DNA of 64,000 nt from Prorocentrum cordatum (lineage: Eukaryota > Sar > Dinophyceae > Prorocentrales > Prorocentraceae). This document shows positions 53,601 to 63,365 of this stretch, in pieces. Within the stretch, counting starts at the first letter, position 1. Each line of letters begins with the position of its first letter. Under the pieces are notes generated by a model. It had not been told where the DNA came from. It did not search any database and saw only the letters and a program-made list of their open reading frames with translations. The DNA lies in assembly GCA_963575745.1 (NCBI GenBank), contig CAUYUJ010016282.1, positions 1,071,372 through 1,135,371 on the forward strand, given 5' to 3'. The translations under genes were made by a program, and so were the position numbers.

Positions 53601-53896
53601 CTGGCATTATGACCAATCACCCCCACCTTGCTCGGTTGCTAGAGGGGCACCTCTGCCTCGGAGATCACGATCACGCGATACTCGAAGGCGGCAGTGTCAC
53701 CACTAAGGCGGGGCGCTATCCGGCGCAGTTTGTCAGGGCGGTGTCCAGAGTCCAGAGCGATTTCGGAGCAGTGGAGTGGAGCCTCGAGCCATCAGCGCCC
53801 TTCCTGGGGAGATCTGGTCGAGGGGAGCTTCCCCGAGGAATAAGCGGAAGGCGAGGAAGGCGAGGCCTCCGATGCGGAGAGCGGGGGCGAACCTGA
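50606..53896 (+). CDS. pol: copia pol part 1: protease end, linker, methyltransferase-like domain
   Basis: 1,096 codons without a stop. The start (VETTVLEDNVPHILSVNLL) completes the protease begun in gag. The middle, about 51,270-52,790, is Arg/Ser/Gly-rich and looks like the shadow of a more protein-like frame (+1; see 51357-52778). From about 53,120 the frame is clearly functional again: FMEVFSPPR, GWDASRKSHARELW, PEVIWLCSECRAFS, YFAFEHP and NKKPTGIMTNHPHLARL. These resemble motifs of a DNA cytosine-C5 methyltransferase-like domain found in some algal and dinoflagellate copia pol proteins between protease and integrase (from memory of the family). Frame is lost after about 53,820. Confidence 0.7.
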   Translation: MCLGGAFGIVETTVLEDNVPHILSVNLLEFLGAVIGLPKNDMSLDTPEPKVTLTRLGSGHRMAEIARAVSGPWEVPASALNKYPFLSPSSFQVRDRQAPKMLADGSVQQYIILLVIILARHPGRFRRSRARTRTRASQDFGNFQKIVGAFLATGFLGIYVVLARVVERIGDHFQPRAQRACSDQVPGGLRQAKVKGAEDYDTRGGGFGALEAIQGKRSVATLGSSLRDQLSALCLRVRRLSSQSAAALSGHEDGASDEDPGPPLDVDQGGRRKEEGARGETGYRGVPCTPQRGTRGHQLGQRSASRSRHAAAASTAWTVHPGATWTAGPVPGSGVVECRGSGSPVAACTSSGTVNGTSGADDDAGHGGGGRQPEPRHRRAATSPTADSRSSNRSDDGGRRGGRSLGIIDSDREAHRSSSRQATSQAVSQGESERASSPSQRGALLREPAREREQVHSLRRASDVDSGGDRASCAASTAFSSASSPGGSVLSGTRSGDTPERSGIPGRRGGTNDGQQPQHIDAEPAVAAGGTTRGASRTRPRPTSGGPHGGGRDDGPGAADSSPRRTATNLSERGARQEEPRVSGGSGGELRRYAAADQRHGGLVAQCRGISEPARQHDAADRACGDQDGASPECALPDVDRRRAGGEQQRGFGQHGAPASASTRTASSGEQSGRPATGHHGDDNDASQYRDHDTHGRPNARNHSGDGGGCQLGDRERRGKSRAVVPPDGTFPRESRRGAKAQSPGLTKHFCGCAASGGARSAGKSQHPSLSSSSSFGPGDMTRDPIEQEWLDGDLWNDDHEVSCGSRVRKALVEGASRGGSNRFNEGGPESFPSRGRSKVSFMEVFSPPRIAPEVEKSGAPLGSRASWDIKQGWDASRKSHARELWRVIREEAPEVIWLCSECRAFSAINSLNRDRMNPDDWHRLVLAGLRDLILCMEIAECQVSRGRYFAFEHPLYATSWRTEVMQCVLSLPGVKRLRVDMCRFGLNVDGRGLNKKPTGIMTNHPHLARLLEGHLCLGDHDHAILEGGSVTTKAGRYPAQFVRAVSRVQSDFGAVEWSLEPSAPFLGRSGRGELPRGISGRRGRRGLRCGERGRT
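51271..52778 (+). CDS. Overlapping +1-frame ORF in pol: coiled coil and CxxC
   Basis: This is open from after a TAG near 51268, with the first ATG at 51357 (473 codons), to TAG at 52776-52778, entirely within pol part 1 but in the +1 frame. Its product looks like a real protein: Pro/Ala-rich N-terminus, a CTRCGERLTWIQ pair, then helices (TTVNSLNTLMQSLQWQLGAL, LDRVQQVVDRMVEVV, LEDLAENFDDMQQRINDMGD) suited to a coiled coil, and a Thr/Pro-rich tail. The pol frame over the same DNA is low-complexity. Either pol was meant to run through this frame and indels moved it, or it is a separate overlapping gene. Confidence 0.55.
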
Positions 53897-54450
53897 GACC
53901 CGGGGACCGTCCCAGGCCACCAAGGTCAGTCCAGATCCCGAGCCGGAGACTTTAGAAGATGAGAAGAGATTGCTGTATAGGATCCACGTGAATATGGGCC
54001 ATCCAGAGATTCGCAAATTCGTCAGAGTCCTGCGAGCGGGAGGCACCAAGCAGCATCTTCTCAGGTGGGTCCGTCGGAGCTTTCGGCGTTCGGAGTGTGA
54101 CGAGCGAGCTAGGACCGGCGTACACGGGCGAGTGGCCATCCCCCGCACTTTTCGGTTCAATCACATCGTGGGCGTTGATCTTTTCTACTTGGACTTCCAG
54201 GGGGTCACGCATCCTTACCTCAACGTGGTGGACCGCGGATCCAACTTGCAGGTGATGGTTCGCATCGCCGATGCTCGATCGGCCACGGTCTGGTCGGCGT
54301 TCCTTCAGTGTTGGATCCGGCCGTTCGGTGCGCCTCACTTCGTCATCTCCGACGGGGGTTCGGAGTTCGGTTCCAGGTTCGCACGGGGCATGGAACAGTG
54401 GGGGGTGTGCCAACACGTCTGTGACGCGGACTCCCCCTGGCTGGGTGGAG
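53844..54450 (+). pseudogene. pol: copia integrase, N-terminal and core part
   Basis: This frame follows a TAA at 53841. An acidic linker leads to the zinc-binding module (IHVNMGHP with two His, then KQHLLRW and a Cys in RRSECDE). The core follows: NHIVGVDLFYLDF (first catalytic Asp) and FVISDGGSEFGSRF (second). The third catalytic residue, Glu, lies in the next frame (VERHG, near 54444), so a frameshift of one base occurs at about 54,430-54,445 within SPWLGG/VERHGG. It would insert the cDNA into the genome. Confidence 0.8.
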
Positions 54451-57207
54451 CGTCACGGTGGCTGGGTGAAGGACAGAGTGAAGGCCGAGCTCGAGTCAGG
54501 ACCATTCCTCCCGGCCGATCTTCAAGAATTAGACGATCTGATTACCGAGCTTGTGGCACACAAGAACCGCTATTGGCATCGTGGCGGGTTCTCACCCCTC
54601 CAGTTAGTGTTCGGGGAGAATCCTAGGCCCCCACATGACATTCTGAGCGACGATCATAAAGGGTTGCCTGGATGGCAAGATGCGGTCCGTCCTCCGTCAG
54701 AGCAGGATCAAGCGGGAGCTGAGTTTGCGCGGGCGCAAGAGGTTAGAGCGGCGGCCAGGAGGCTCGCCATGGAGGCCACCTCTCGCGAGAAGATAAGCCG
54801 CGCTTCGAGAGCCAAGGCGCCGAATGTTCAGACCTTGACTCCCGGTCAATGGGTTTTCGTCTGGAGACCCTTCTCTCGCACCTCTTCGCGGGCCGATGCC
54901 CTCGGCCGGAGGCGAGACGGATGGACAGGTCCCGGGGTTGTCGCGCTGTGCGAAGGCGGAACTGCCTGGGTGGCGGTCCGCGCCCGTCTTTGGAAGTGCA
55001 GTGTCGAGCAGCTTAGGTTGGCCAGCTCAGAGGAGGAATACGGAATCCAGCTGGCCCAGGACCCTCAATGGCAAGACCTTCTTCGGGCTGCAGGAACCCG
55101 CCGGGTCTCTGCCGTTGACGTCGCCCGGGAGGGACCCTCTCCCGATGAGGCCTGGGACGAGCTGGCCCAGGTCCAGGAGGACACCGGCCCCAGGCTGCCG
55201 GGCCCAGGGGCCCAGTCCGCCGAGGAGCCTTCGTCGGTTTCTCGACCTCAGCCCTCAGTGAACGGTCCGTTGTCTCTTTCTCGGGGGAGTCGGGCCTCTA
55301 GGGCGGGTTCGACGACGGCCCAGCCGCCTTCTCGGCTGCCCTCCATTCCCGAGTCGCGAGACGACTCCGGGCCTCCCACGGCCCTCCCCTCACCTCGGGG
55401 GGGCGAGGACCTGAGTGCCTCGGACGGCGGTCCCGGGGGGGCGCCCTCCTCCACTCGCGTCTCTCCGTCTTCTTCCCTTCCTCCGACTCCTCCCGTGGGT
55501 CCTTCCTTGTCTCCTCCCCTTCCTCCTCCTCTCCCTCCTCCGTCTCTTACTCCGACGGCGACGAGTCGGCGGCTGCGGCAACCGGAGGACGTACCAGCGT
55601 GCATCCGCGCGGCCAGGGCCGCTAGGTCACCGCCCGAGGTCAAGCGGGCACGGGCGGAGACGCCGGGTGCCAGCAGACGCGGGGAGGCCGAGCCTCCCGA
55701 GGCTGCGCCTGCGGACCTGGGGGTCGCCTCCTCCTCCTCCGGTGGTGGTGTGGTCGACCCTCCTCCGGGCCTCTCCTCCTCCTCCTCTCCTCCAGGTGGT
55801 CCGGGCGATCCTGGCCAGGCCAGGGGTCTCAGAGTCGGAGTAGAGCGATCGAGGTCTGTGGCAGAGGCCGTTCGAGACCTTGAGACTCGAGGCCGCCCTC
55901 TGTCCAGGTCACCTTTCAGCCGCGGACCTGTCGAGAGTTTCTGGGTGGTCCCGGGGTCCGACGGCGGGGTTTGGGCCCCTCCGGTCCGTGCTGAGCGACT
56001 CGATGAGAGCTTTCAAGACGGAGGTGTTTTCGCGGCGAGCCGTGGCGGGGAGGTGCCCCTTAAGAAGCTCAGCCCGGCTGAACGGGCCAAGTTTGCTATT
56101 TCGGATGACAAGGAGTGGCAGGCGATGGAAGGCTCCGGAGCCGTGGAAGTAATTCCGCCCAAGAAGGCGAGCGTGGTGCGAGAGCAGCAGCCCGAGAGGA
56201 TCATAACCTCGCGTATGGCCAGGAGGTGGAAGCTGGTGGAAGGTACCTTTGCGCAGCCGGAAGCAAAGTCTAGGTGGTGCGTGCACGGACACCGAGATCC
56301 AGATTCCGGGGCACTAGCTGTCTACGCACCGACGCCACAGACCACCTCTATCATGATGTTCCTTCAGATCATGACCAACCTCGGAATGCTGGGTGATATT
56401 GCAGACGCGAAGAATGCATGCTGTCAGTCCGACCCCATGTGTCGGACACAAGGTGAAATATATGTTGAGCCCTGCGAGGGCATCAACGTGGAGCCCGGCT
56501 CGCTCATTCGGCTTAAGGTCAATGTATACGGCCTGGACGATGCCCCTATGACAAGGCGACGGACAGTCGTGGGTTTTCTTGAGCAACATGGCTTCGTGAG
56601 AAGCCTGCTTGAGCCGTGCTGGTGCATCAAGTATGGCGAGAACAGGGATATTCTGAACATGATGTTGCTTGAGGTTGACGATTTCATGATCGCCAGCGCC
56701 TCTCCGGAGGCCAGGTCATGGATCAGTCGGACTCTAGAGTCCCGCTTCAAGTTTGGAAAATACCGCGACTGTCACGCCGGCCCTGTAGACTTCGCCGGCC
56801 GGCGGCTGTCTTTCGGACCCCAGAAGATAATCGTGGACCAGGAAAAGTACATCTTAAAGGAAGTGAGGCCCTTGTCTGTAGCCAAAGGTCGGATGTCGAA
56901 GAAGGATGAACCCCTCGAACCAGAAGAGTTCAAGATGCTCCGCTCCTTCGCCTACATATTTAATTGGGTGGGTCGCGAGACACGTCCCGAGGCAGCCGGT
57001 ATCGCTAGTATCTTAGCCAGCAGGTTGAAATCCCCGACTATTTTCGACGTCCAGTGTGCCAACGCGTCAGCGCGCTCAGCGTCAGCGTCACTTGCGCGCG
57101 TCAGCGTCTCGTGGTCTGACGATCTGGAAGCTGAATCCCGAGCAGATGGCGTTCGTATCGTTCTCCGATGCAGGAGGCGTGGGCGCCAACATCAACCAGG
57201 ACGATGA
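54444..57207 (+). pseudogene. pol: copia integrase end and reverse transcriptase
   Basis: It is open in one frame from before 54,271. The integrase continues VERHGGWVKDRVKAELESG and NRYWHRGGFSPLQLVFG, followed by a chromodomain-like or GKGY-type tail (GQWVFVWRPFSRTSSRADAL, WTGPGVVALCEGGTAWV). A long Pro/Ser-rich linker follows (about 55,180-56,040). The reverse transcriptase core then has GDIADAKNACCQSD (motif A), VYGLDDAPMTRRR (motif B) and LLEVDDFMIAS (motif C; VDD present, the preceding Tyr is Glu). After FDVQCANA a GCGTCA-rich insertion (57,062-57,112) breaks the frame. Confidence 0.85.
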
Positions 57208-58003
57208 CCGGGGGCTTCCGGACGACCCGACACAGGGCGCGTGGATGGTCTTGACCACCGACCGTTCTGTTCTGGATAACCACGCTGTCAAGGCATCCAT
57301 CATCGGATGGCGCAGCAGCAAGCTGCGGAGGGAAGTGCCCTCGACCCTCGCGGGCGAGACCCAGGCCCTGTCTGCCGCAGTTGCCGAAGTAGAATTCCTT
57401 CAGGTGTTTTATCGGGACGTGGTTTTCGGAGACGTCGACGTTCCAGAGTGCCGGCGGGCCGCCGGTCCGTTCACCACCGTGCTGCGTCGGGACTGTCAGC
57501 TAGGCTCACGTGAAGATCAAATCCACGTGGTCGATGCCAAATCAATATACGACACCATGCAAAAAGAAGGCAACGCCAGTGCAAAGGACAGAAGAAGGGC
57601 TTTGGATCTTGCTATTATTTGTGAAGCACTGGAGAGGGCGAAAGGCAAGGCAAGGTGGGTGCCTCACGGCCGTATGCCAGTGGACGCCCTGACCAAGCAT
57701 GACATGACCAAGAGTAATGCCGCCCTCTCGGAGCTCATGACTCATGGTAGGTTGATCTTAGTCGATGAGTGTTCGGAGCTGGAACGGAGGAAGTCCACCC
57801 CTGGCCTCAAGGACCGTTCGCAGGCTGCATCCAGGCGGGAGTTAGGTAACGACAACATGATCTCCTGGAGTGAGTTCCTGGCCCTGGACCCGGACTCCGG
57901 TGGTGGTGGTGGTGTGGTGGTCGGTCCTTCCTCCTCTCTCCTCTCCTCCTCCTGCACCTCTGGGCCGGCCGGCGCTTCCCAATCCTCTCAATCTTTTCAG
58001 TAG
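57056..58003 (+). pseudogene. pol: copia RNase H
   Basis: This is the frame after the 57.08-kb break. ASRGLTIWKLNPEQMAFVSFSDAG begins the domain. Catalytic positions seen: Asp in SFSDAG, Glu in LAGETQALS, Asp in HVVDAKSIYD, and Asp in RWVPHGRMPVDALTK, so the domain looks intact. A Ser/Arg-rich and Gly/Val tail runs to TAG at 58001-58003, 130 bp before the 3' LTR. RNase H removes RNA from the RNA-DNA hybrid during copying. Confidence 0.85.
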
Positions 58004-58132
58004 TTTCTGCCTTGCCTCAGAGCGAGATCGGGGGGGATTCCCGCATCGCTGAACTGTGCGATTTTGTGTTCTTGTCCCAGGGAAGGGTCTCTGACAACCA
58101 GAGATGCTGAACCTAGGAGAAAGTTTGACGAG

Positions 58133-58253
58133 TGTGATAGATGGGCACATTCGTTAAATATAGGTTCAGCACTTAGAGGGCGAGTCTAGTTCTGACCGTG
58201 ATTCGCCCTATGGCTCAAGGGATGAACATCTGCCTTCTCCTCCTGCTGCCACA
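58133..58253 (+). repeat. 3' LTR, 121 bp
   Basis: TGTGATAGATGGGCACATTC to CTCCTCCTGCTGCCACA. It aligns end to end with the 5' LTR without gaps. The preceding purine-rich GGAGAAAG (about 58,116) is the only candidate polypurine tract and is weak. Confidence 0.95.
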
Positions 58254-58357
58254 AGGGGCGGGGCGGGGGCGAGAGGGAGAATGTCGTGGATGTGGGGGAG
58301 GAGGACGATGACCGCGATCACGATCATCTCGACGACGACGCCGAAGACGCAGGTTGA
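58254..58357 (+). other. Right half of the copia target locus, acidic segment
   Basis: From 58271 a frame reads ERENVVDVGEEDDDRD, then HDHLDDDAEDAG, and stops (TGA 58355). It is the counterpart of 22970-23053 in the same frame with 69 of 84 bases identical. The copia element lies between this and its left half at 48427. Confidence 0.6.
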
Positions 58358-58365
58358 TCAAAATT

Positions 58366-58533
58366 GGGGGCGGTCAGAACCCCCACCCTGACACGTCGAT
58401 TGATGAATTGTCCGTTTTCGGTTCTCGAGAGGGCGCCGCGGCCGTCATTTGCCAGGCTTGCGCCCGCCAGGTTTGGGTCCGAGGTCGTTTTCACTAAACA
58501 ACGTTTTAGTAAAGGGGGGTCTGTCCATCCCCG
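58366..58533 (+). mobile_element. Family B MITE-like element, copy 2
   Basis: 168 bp with ends GGGGGCGGTCAGAACCCCC and GGGGGGTCTGTCCATCCCCG. The interior is nearly identical to copy 1 (CCTGACACGTCGATTGATGA, GCCAGGCTTGCGCCCGCCAG). Flanks TCAAAATT and GCAAAAGT match at 6 of 8. Confidence 0.78.
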
Positions 58534-59067
58534 GCAAAAGTAGGAGAAAACTGCGAACACTCTTAGGTGTCACGTTTCCTTGGCTCCATAAGCGATGATT
58601 GGGGATGCTGGACTCTGGCTATAATCTTACACTCGGGTCCGATCGAGCAGGGTAATTACGACTACCATGCGTGTCACGGACTGGCAGGTGAAAGCTGCGG
58701 AGTTGGAGCAAATTTTCGCTCTGGCTGCGCGGCATGATCGGCGGGCGTCCCCAAATCGTCTATTGATCGTCGCCGGGTGTCCCAGAGCCCACTCCGCCCA
58801 GGACCGCGCGATAGTATTATAGACTGTGTGCTGCCGGTGTATCGGTGATGCATCGCCGATTACAGGCCGATGTTTTCCCGTCCCTATCGTTGCCCTTCAA
58901 TCGAGGGGCAGTGGATGTTTGTTTGTCATCCTTGGCCGGTGCGGCCCGGGATGCGAGATTGGCCAGGATGGACCTCGGGAGTGGCCCAGGGGCCGATTAT
59001 GGGCGGATCTTGGCTGGCGGGGGGGGGGGGCGGCAACGGGCGGGGCAGGAAATTCCAGGCCGCATAG
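58534..59067. other. Intergenic, nothing recognised
   Basis: A partial GCATCGCCGAT block at about 58,848 resembles family H. Confidence 0.4.
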
Positions 59068-59210
59068 ATGGGGTCGAAGCAGATGGCGTCGGAGGATCGC
59101 GCCGCATCGCCGATGCCGCACGATTTGGTACCCGATTTTCTCCGATCTCGCCGTCGCCGATTCATCCGATTCGGCGCGGTCCTCCTCGGACCCGTTCTGG
59201 CCACATTTTG
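59068..59210. mobile_element. Palindromic element, family H copy 3
   Basis: AGATGGGGTCGAAGCAGATG, then GGAGGATCGCGCCGCATCG. The right arm is GATTCGGCGCGGTCCTCCTC, then GGACCC. More diverged than copy 2. Confidence 0.65.
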
Positions 59211-61944
59211 GTTGCCCCCCAAATGGGGGGCGGGGGGGGGGGCGGGGAAGGCAGGGGGGTGGAGAAAGGCGCACCTTGCCAAGCACTTTTCGGGCGCGCT
59301 GGATGTCAGTTAACAATCACATCTGGAATCCGTACCTGCAATCCTCTGGTTCGCCTTCCGTGAATTGTGGATTACGGACCCACGCCAACGACTACCGAAG
59401 GGACTGGGGGAGCGAGGGAGGTGGTGAGGAGAGGGGGGCGGGGGCAGGAGTATGCTGAGGAACACAAGGACGTGGAGGGAGGAATCATAAGAGGAGGAGG
59501 AGGAGGAAGTTAGGAGGAGTGGGAGGAGGAGGAGGAGGAGGAGGAGGAGGAGGAGGAGGAAAGGGGGGGCCAAGGTAAAAAGGAGAGGGGGGAAGTGAGA
59601 GAGGGATGAGGCTGTAGAAGTGGATGGGGGACGGGGATCGCACTTAACGGGAAGAGAAGGGGGAGGGCATGATGAGCAGCGGGAGCAGGTGGGGCAGGGG
59701 AGAGCAGGCCGTGGAATGAGGAGTGGCATGGGGCTGGTCGAGCTGGAGGTGGACAGGGAGGCGGGAGAAGGCTGGCGACTAAAAAGGAGGAGGAGGAGGA
59801 GGAGGAGGAGGAGGAGGAGGAGGAGGAGGAGGAGGAGGAGGAGAGGGAGGCGGGAAAAGGGAAAGGATATTGAAGTGGACGATGGAGAGGAGGGAGGAGG
59901 GAGGATGTTGAGGTGGAGGACCCAGACCTCTGACGCCTTGACGTGTCACAGCATGGGACCCTGGCTTTTCGACCCCATCGCCAGGACCTTTGCTTTATCC
60001 TGGGTCGTTATTGTGGCAGAGGGAGTATAACTAACCGTTCCAGATCTTTCCGACATGTCTGAGGTGTGGGTCTTCCTGCAAACATCCGCTCGAACCTACA
60101 GCCCGAAGCGCTTCCGAGGTTCGTCCTGGCCATTGCTTGGAGTTGCGCGCAGCCGTGGCAAGTTGGGGAAAGGACAATCTTTCCTGCAAAGTCAGATTTG
60201 GTCGTCCAGTGCATGTTTGGGGGCCGCACTGCAGGATTCGGGTCTTCGCCCGGGTCTCGGGGGGGGGTAGGGGTGCACGCTTTCGTGCCTTCGGCTGGGT
60301 CTGTTCCGGGGATTGTCGCAGTGCAGTTTTTTTTTTTCGTGGCGCCGTCTGGAAAAAAATTGGTTTCGAGCGACGTTGGATGTCCCGGTCTAGCGTGTCG
60401 CGTGTCCGGATTTACGGGGCCATGAGATGACATCGAGGAGGGTTCGGATGCGTTAGGACCAATGCCGCCGACGCCGTGACTGCTCCAGTGCAGGATACAA
60501 GAAATGCTCGACCCCCACCCCTTCCCTGGGGATGGCTTTTCATGCCGGGTTGTTTGTTGATCTCACTGGATCGGCACGAACGGAATGGGTACGGAAAGAA
60601 TGGGTACAATGGCCCACAGCAGTTCCTTTTCATTTTTGAACAGGACCCGCGGTCCGCGCCGCCGCCGCCTGTCCAACCGCGGCCGCTGCTGGTCTGGGAC
60701 AACGTTTGTTGTTGGGCATCGCACCCACTTTTGCCATCGCGCCTCCGCCCGCTGCTGGGCCTCGGGGGTGGCGCCCAGCAGGCCGAGGTCCGCCTGCCGC
60801 GGCCGAGGCTCGCCCGCCGCAGAAAGCTTCGGATCGAGCGTCGTCGTCGTCGTCGTCGGCGTCACCGCCGCTCGTAGCTCGTCGATCGTCGTCGTCTTCG
60901 TCGTCCTCGTCGTCGGCGTCCAGGCTGGGGCCCGAAGGGGGCCGCGGCACCGCGAGACACCTGGGAGGTCCGGGGACGGCGGAGGTGGAGCCTCCGGCGC
61001 TGCGCGGGCCAGGCGGGGCGCCCGCCTGCCGGCGGCCCCGGCGGGGCGGCCCGCGCGCGGGCGCGGAGGGCGACGCGGCGGCGGCGGCGGCGGCGGCGGC
61101 GGGGGCGACGGCGCCGACGACAGCGACGGCGATCGCGGAGGAAGGCCGTGGGCGGCGCTGCGCGCGGGGAGGAGGCGCCCGCGCCACGGCCGCGAGGCCT
61201 TCAACGGGGTCGTGGACGCCGCGGTGCGCGCCCGCGCCTACGGCGAGGCGCCCCCCGGCGCCGGCAGAGCTGGCCTCCTGTAGTAGCAGCTAAGACCACG
61301 AGCACCATGGGCGGCGAGGGGCGGCGACGCCGGTGTCGACGAGGAGGAGGAGGAGGAGGAGGAGGAGGAGGAGGAGGAGGAGTGGGAGGAGGAAAGGGAC
61401 ACCAGCGCCAACGGCGACGGCAGGAGTAGGACGACGAGGAGGATTCGCGGGGGAGGGGGGCACGGTAGACAGCACTGTGGGCAGCTTCGGGCTTTTGGAA
61501 CTCGCTCTGGAGAGCTATCCACCCAGATGTTCCCCACCTTCAGGGCGGGAGGTTCCCCGGAGGTCCAAGGAGTTCTCCCCCTTCTATTCTTTGGAATTCA
61601 TCACATTTATATCGAGGAGGAGGATCGTTGGGCAGGCGGTTCGAAAACGTCGATTCTTCGAGGATATGTGGCGGTTTGACGTTTCATTGTCCTGGTCCTC
61701 ATGGATCCACCTCGAAGTCCTGGTCGGAGAGTGCTCAAGGACGGGTCCTGGGGTCGACTCTGAGGGCGCAGGGGGGGGCTGTTCGGAGGTGCTCGAACAC
61801 ATGCTTCGTGCGTGTTCGGGAGGTCTTCAAGCCCCCAGGTAGTGTCCAACAAATGCGCCCCGTCCAGGGTCTCGTGAGATCCCGAATCGTACTGGACCTC
61901 ATAGGTTGACTGGGCTGTTAACAAAAAGCTTTAACTTTAGAAAC
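59211..61944. other. Intergenic with GGA tracts at 59.52, 59.79 and 61.34 kb
   Basis: Microsatellites at 59,518-59,562, 59,789-59,842 and 61,340-61,382. The frame at 60585-61283 ends in EAFNGVVDAAVRARAYGEAP and is otherwise Arg/Gly-rich. The last part looks exon-like but cannot be assigned. No other gene recognised. Confidence 0.35.
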
Positions 61945-63365
61945 TTATGTAGACCCACGGTCCAGATGACAGAAGTTGAAACTTACACGTGCACATGGGA
62001 CGTGGGAACAGCCGTCACTCGTACACGAAATGACGGTAATTTCCAACATGGCGCGGCATGTGTTCAGTTTGGTCGCGGCGGATTCGGTTTTCGAAGTTGT
62101 GCTATCTTGTCTTTGTTCAGAATCGACGATTGGGGACCGACGAGTTGTGCCCAACCCGAAGAAACGCAACAAGTTGCGCAACTCGTCGGTTCCCAATGGG
62201 AAAAGTGCGCAAGTCGCAAGTTCTCATTCCGAAAGGCTGCGCAAGTTCGTAGACCGAGCCCGACCCGACAAAACGAGAAAGGTTGCACAACTTGTCGTTA
62301 CCCAATCAATGATGCTGCACATGTCGGCAATTCTCAGTCAGAAGTTGCACAAGGTCGCAAACCGAGCTCGACCGGACAAAACGAAACAGGTTGCACACCT
62401 CGTCGCTTCCCAACCAAATAAGCTGCATAAGGCGTTTGTTTTCCATCGAGAAGGTTGCACAAGGTCGAAACTTGAGCCTGGCCCGACAACACGAAAACAA
62501 AAGTTGCAGAACTCGTCGTTTCCCTATCAAAGGAAGCTGCCTGCACAAAGCGACTATTCTCAGTCGAAAATGTTGCACACATGCGAAAACCGAACCCGAC
62601 CAGACAAAACGAGACAAGTTGCACAAATTGTCGGTTCCCGAGCCAAGAAGCTGTACAAGTCGTCACTTCTCATTCAAAGAAGTTCCACAGGTCTGAGAAC
62701 CGAGCACGGCCCGACAAGAAAAAAACGGTTGCACAATTCGTCGGTCCCCAAACAAAGAAGTTGCACAAGTCGCCAATTCCATGTCAGAAAGGTTGCACAA
62801 GTTCGGAAACCGAGCATACCTGAGAACGGAAAAGGTTGCCAACAAAAGAAGTTGCACAAGTCAATTCTCAATCCAAAAGTTTGCACAAGTTCGAAAACCT
62901 AGCCCGATCCGACACAACGAAAAAGGCTACACCATTCGTCGGTTCCCTATTAGGAGAGCTGCACTGCGTAAGTCGTCAAGTCTCAATCAGAATAGTTGCA
63001 CAAGTTTGAAGCTGAGCCCGACCTGACAAAACGAGAAAGGTTGCGCAACTCGACGCTTTCCAATCAAAAGGAGCTGCACAAGTCGTCCATTCAATCAAAA
63101 AGGTTACACAAGTTTGAAAACCGAGCCCGGCCCGAGGAAACGAACAAGTTGAACATTTCATCGCTTCCCAATCAAAAAAGTTGCACACGCCGTCAGTTCT
63201 AAATGAAAAAGGTTGCGCAATTTGACAACCGAACCCGACTGGACAAAACAGAAAGGTTGCACAATCAGTCGGTTTCCAATCAAAGCATTTGTAGAAGTCG
63301 CCAGTTCTCAATTCAAAAGATTGCAAAAGTTCCAAAAACGAGCCCGTCCCGACAAAACGAAAACA
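61945..63365 (+). repeat. 109-bp minisatellite, about 13 diverged units
   Basis: The unit contains AAAGGTTGCACAACTCGTCG, TTCCCAATCAAAAAGTTGCA, AGTTCGAAAACCGAGCCCGA and CAAAACGAAA. Anchors near 62269, 62377, 62488, 63027, 63136, 63245 and 63353 give 108-111 bp spacing. It is AT-richer than the window average, with frames open on both strands but no motif. Confidence 0.9.

Larger units (their letters stand above)
48428..58253 (+). mobile_element. Ty1/copia-type LTR retrotransposon, structurally complete
   Basis: 9,826 bp bounded by 121-bp LTRs that begin TGTG and end CACA and differ at 6 positions by my count. The flanks share AGGG on both sides (48424-48427 and 58254-58257). The internal order is primer site, gag, protease, linker, methyltransferase-like domain, integrase, reverse transcriptase, RNase H; integrase before reverse transcriptase is the copia order. 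Frame breaks occur near 50,600 (which may be a genuine recoding site), 53,830, 54,440 and 57,080. The element sits in DNA paralogous to 22.93-23.10 kb. Confidence 0.93.

Noticed and set aside
55248-55643. Minus-strand frame inside copia pol
   Set aside because: Shadow of the Pro/Ser-rich linker of pol on the plus strand.
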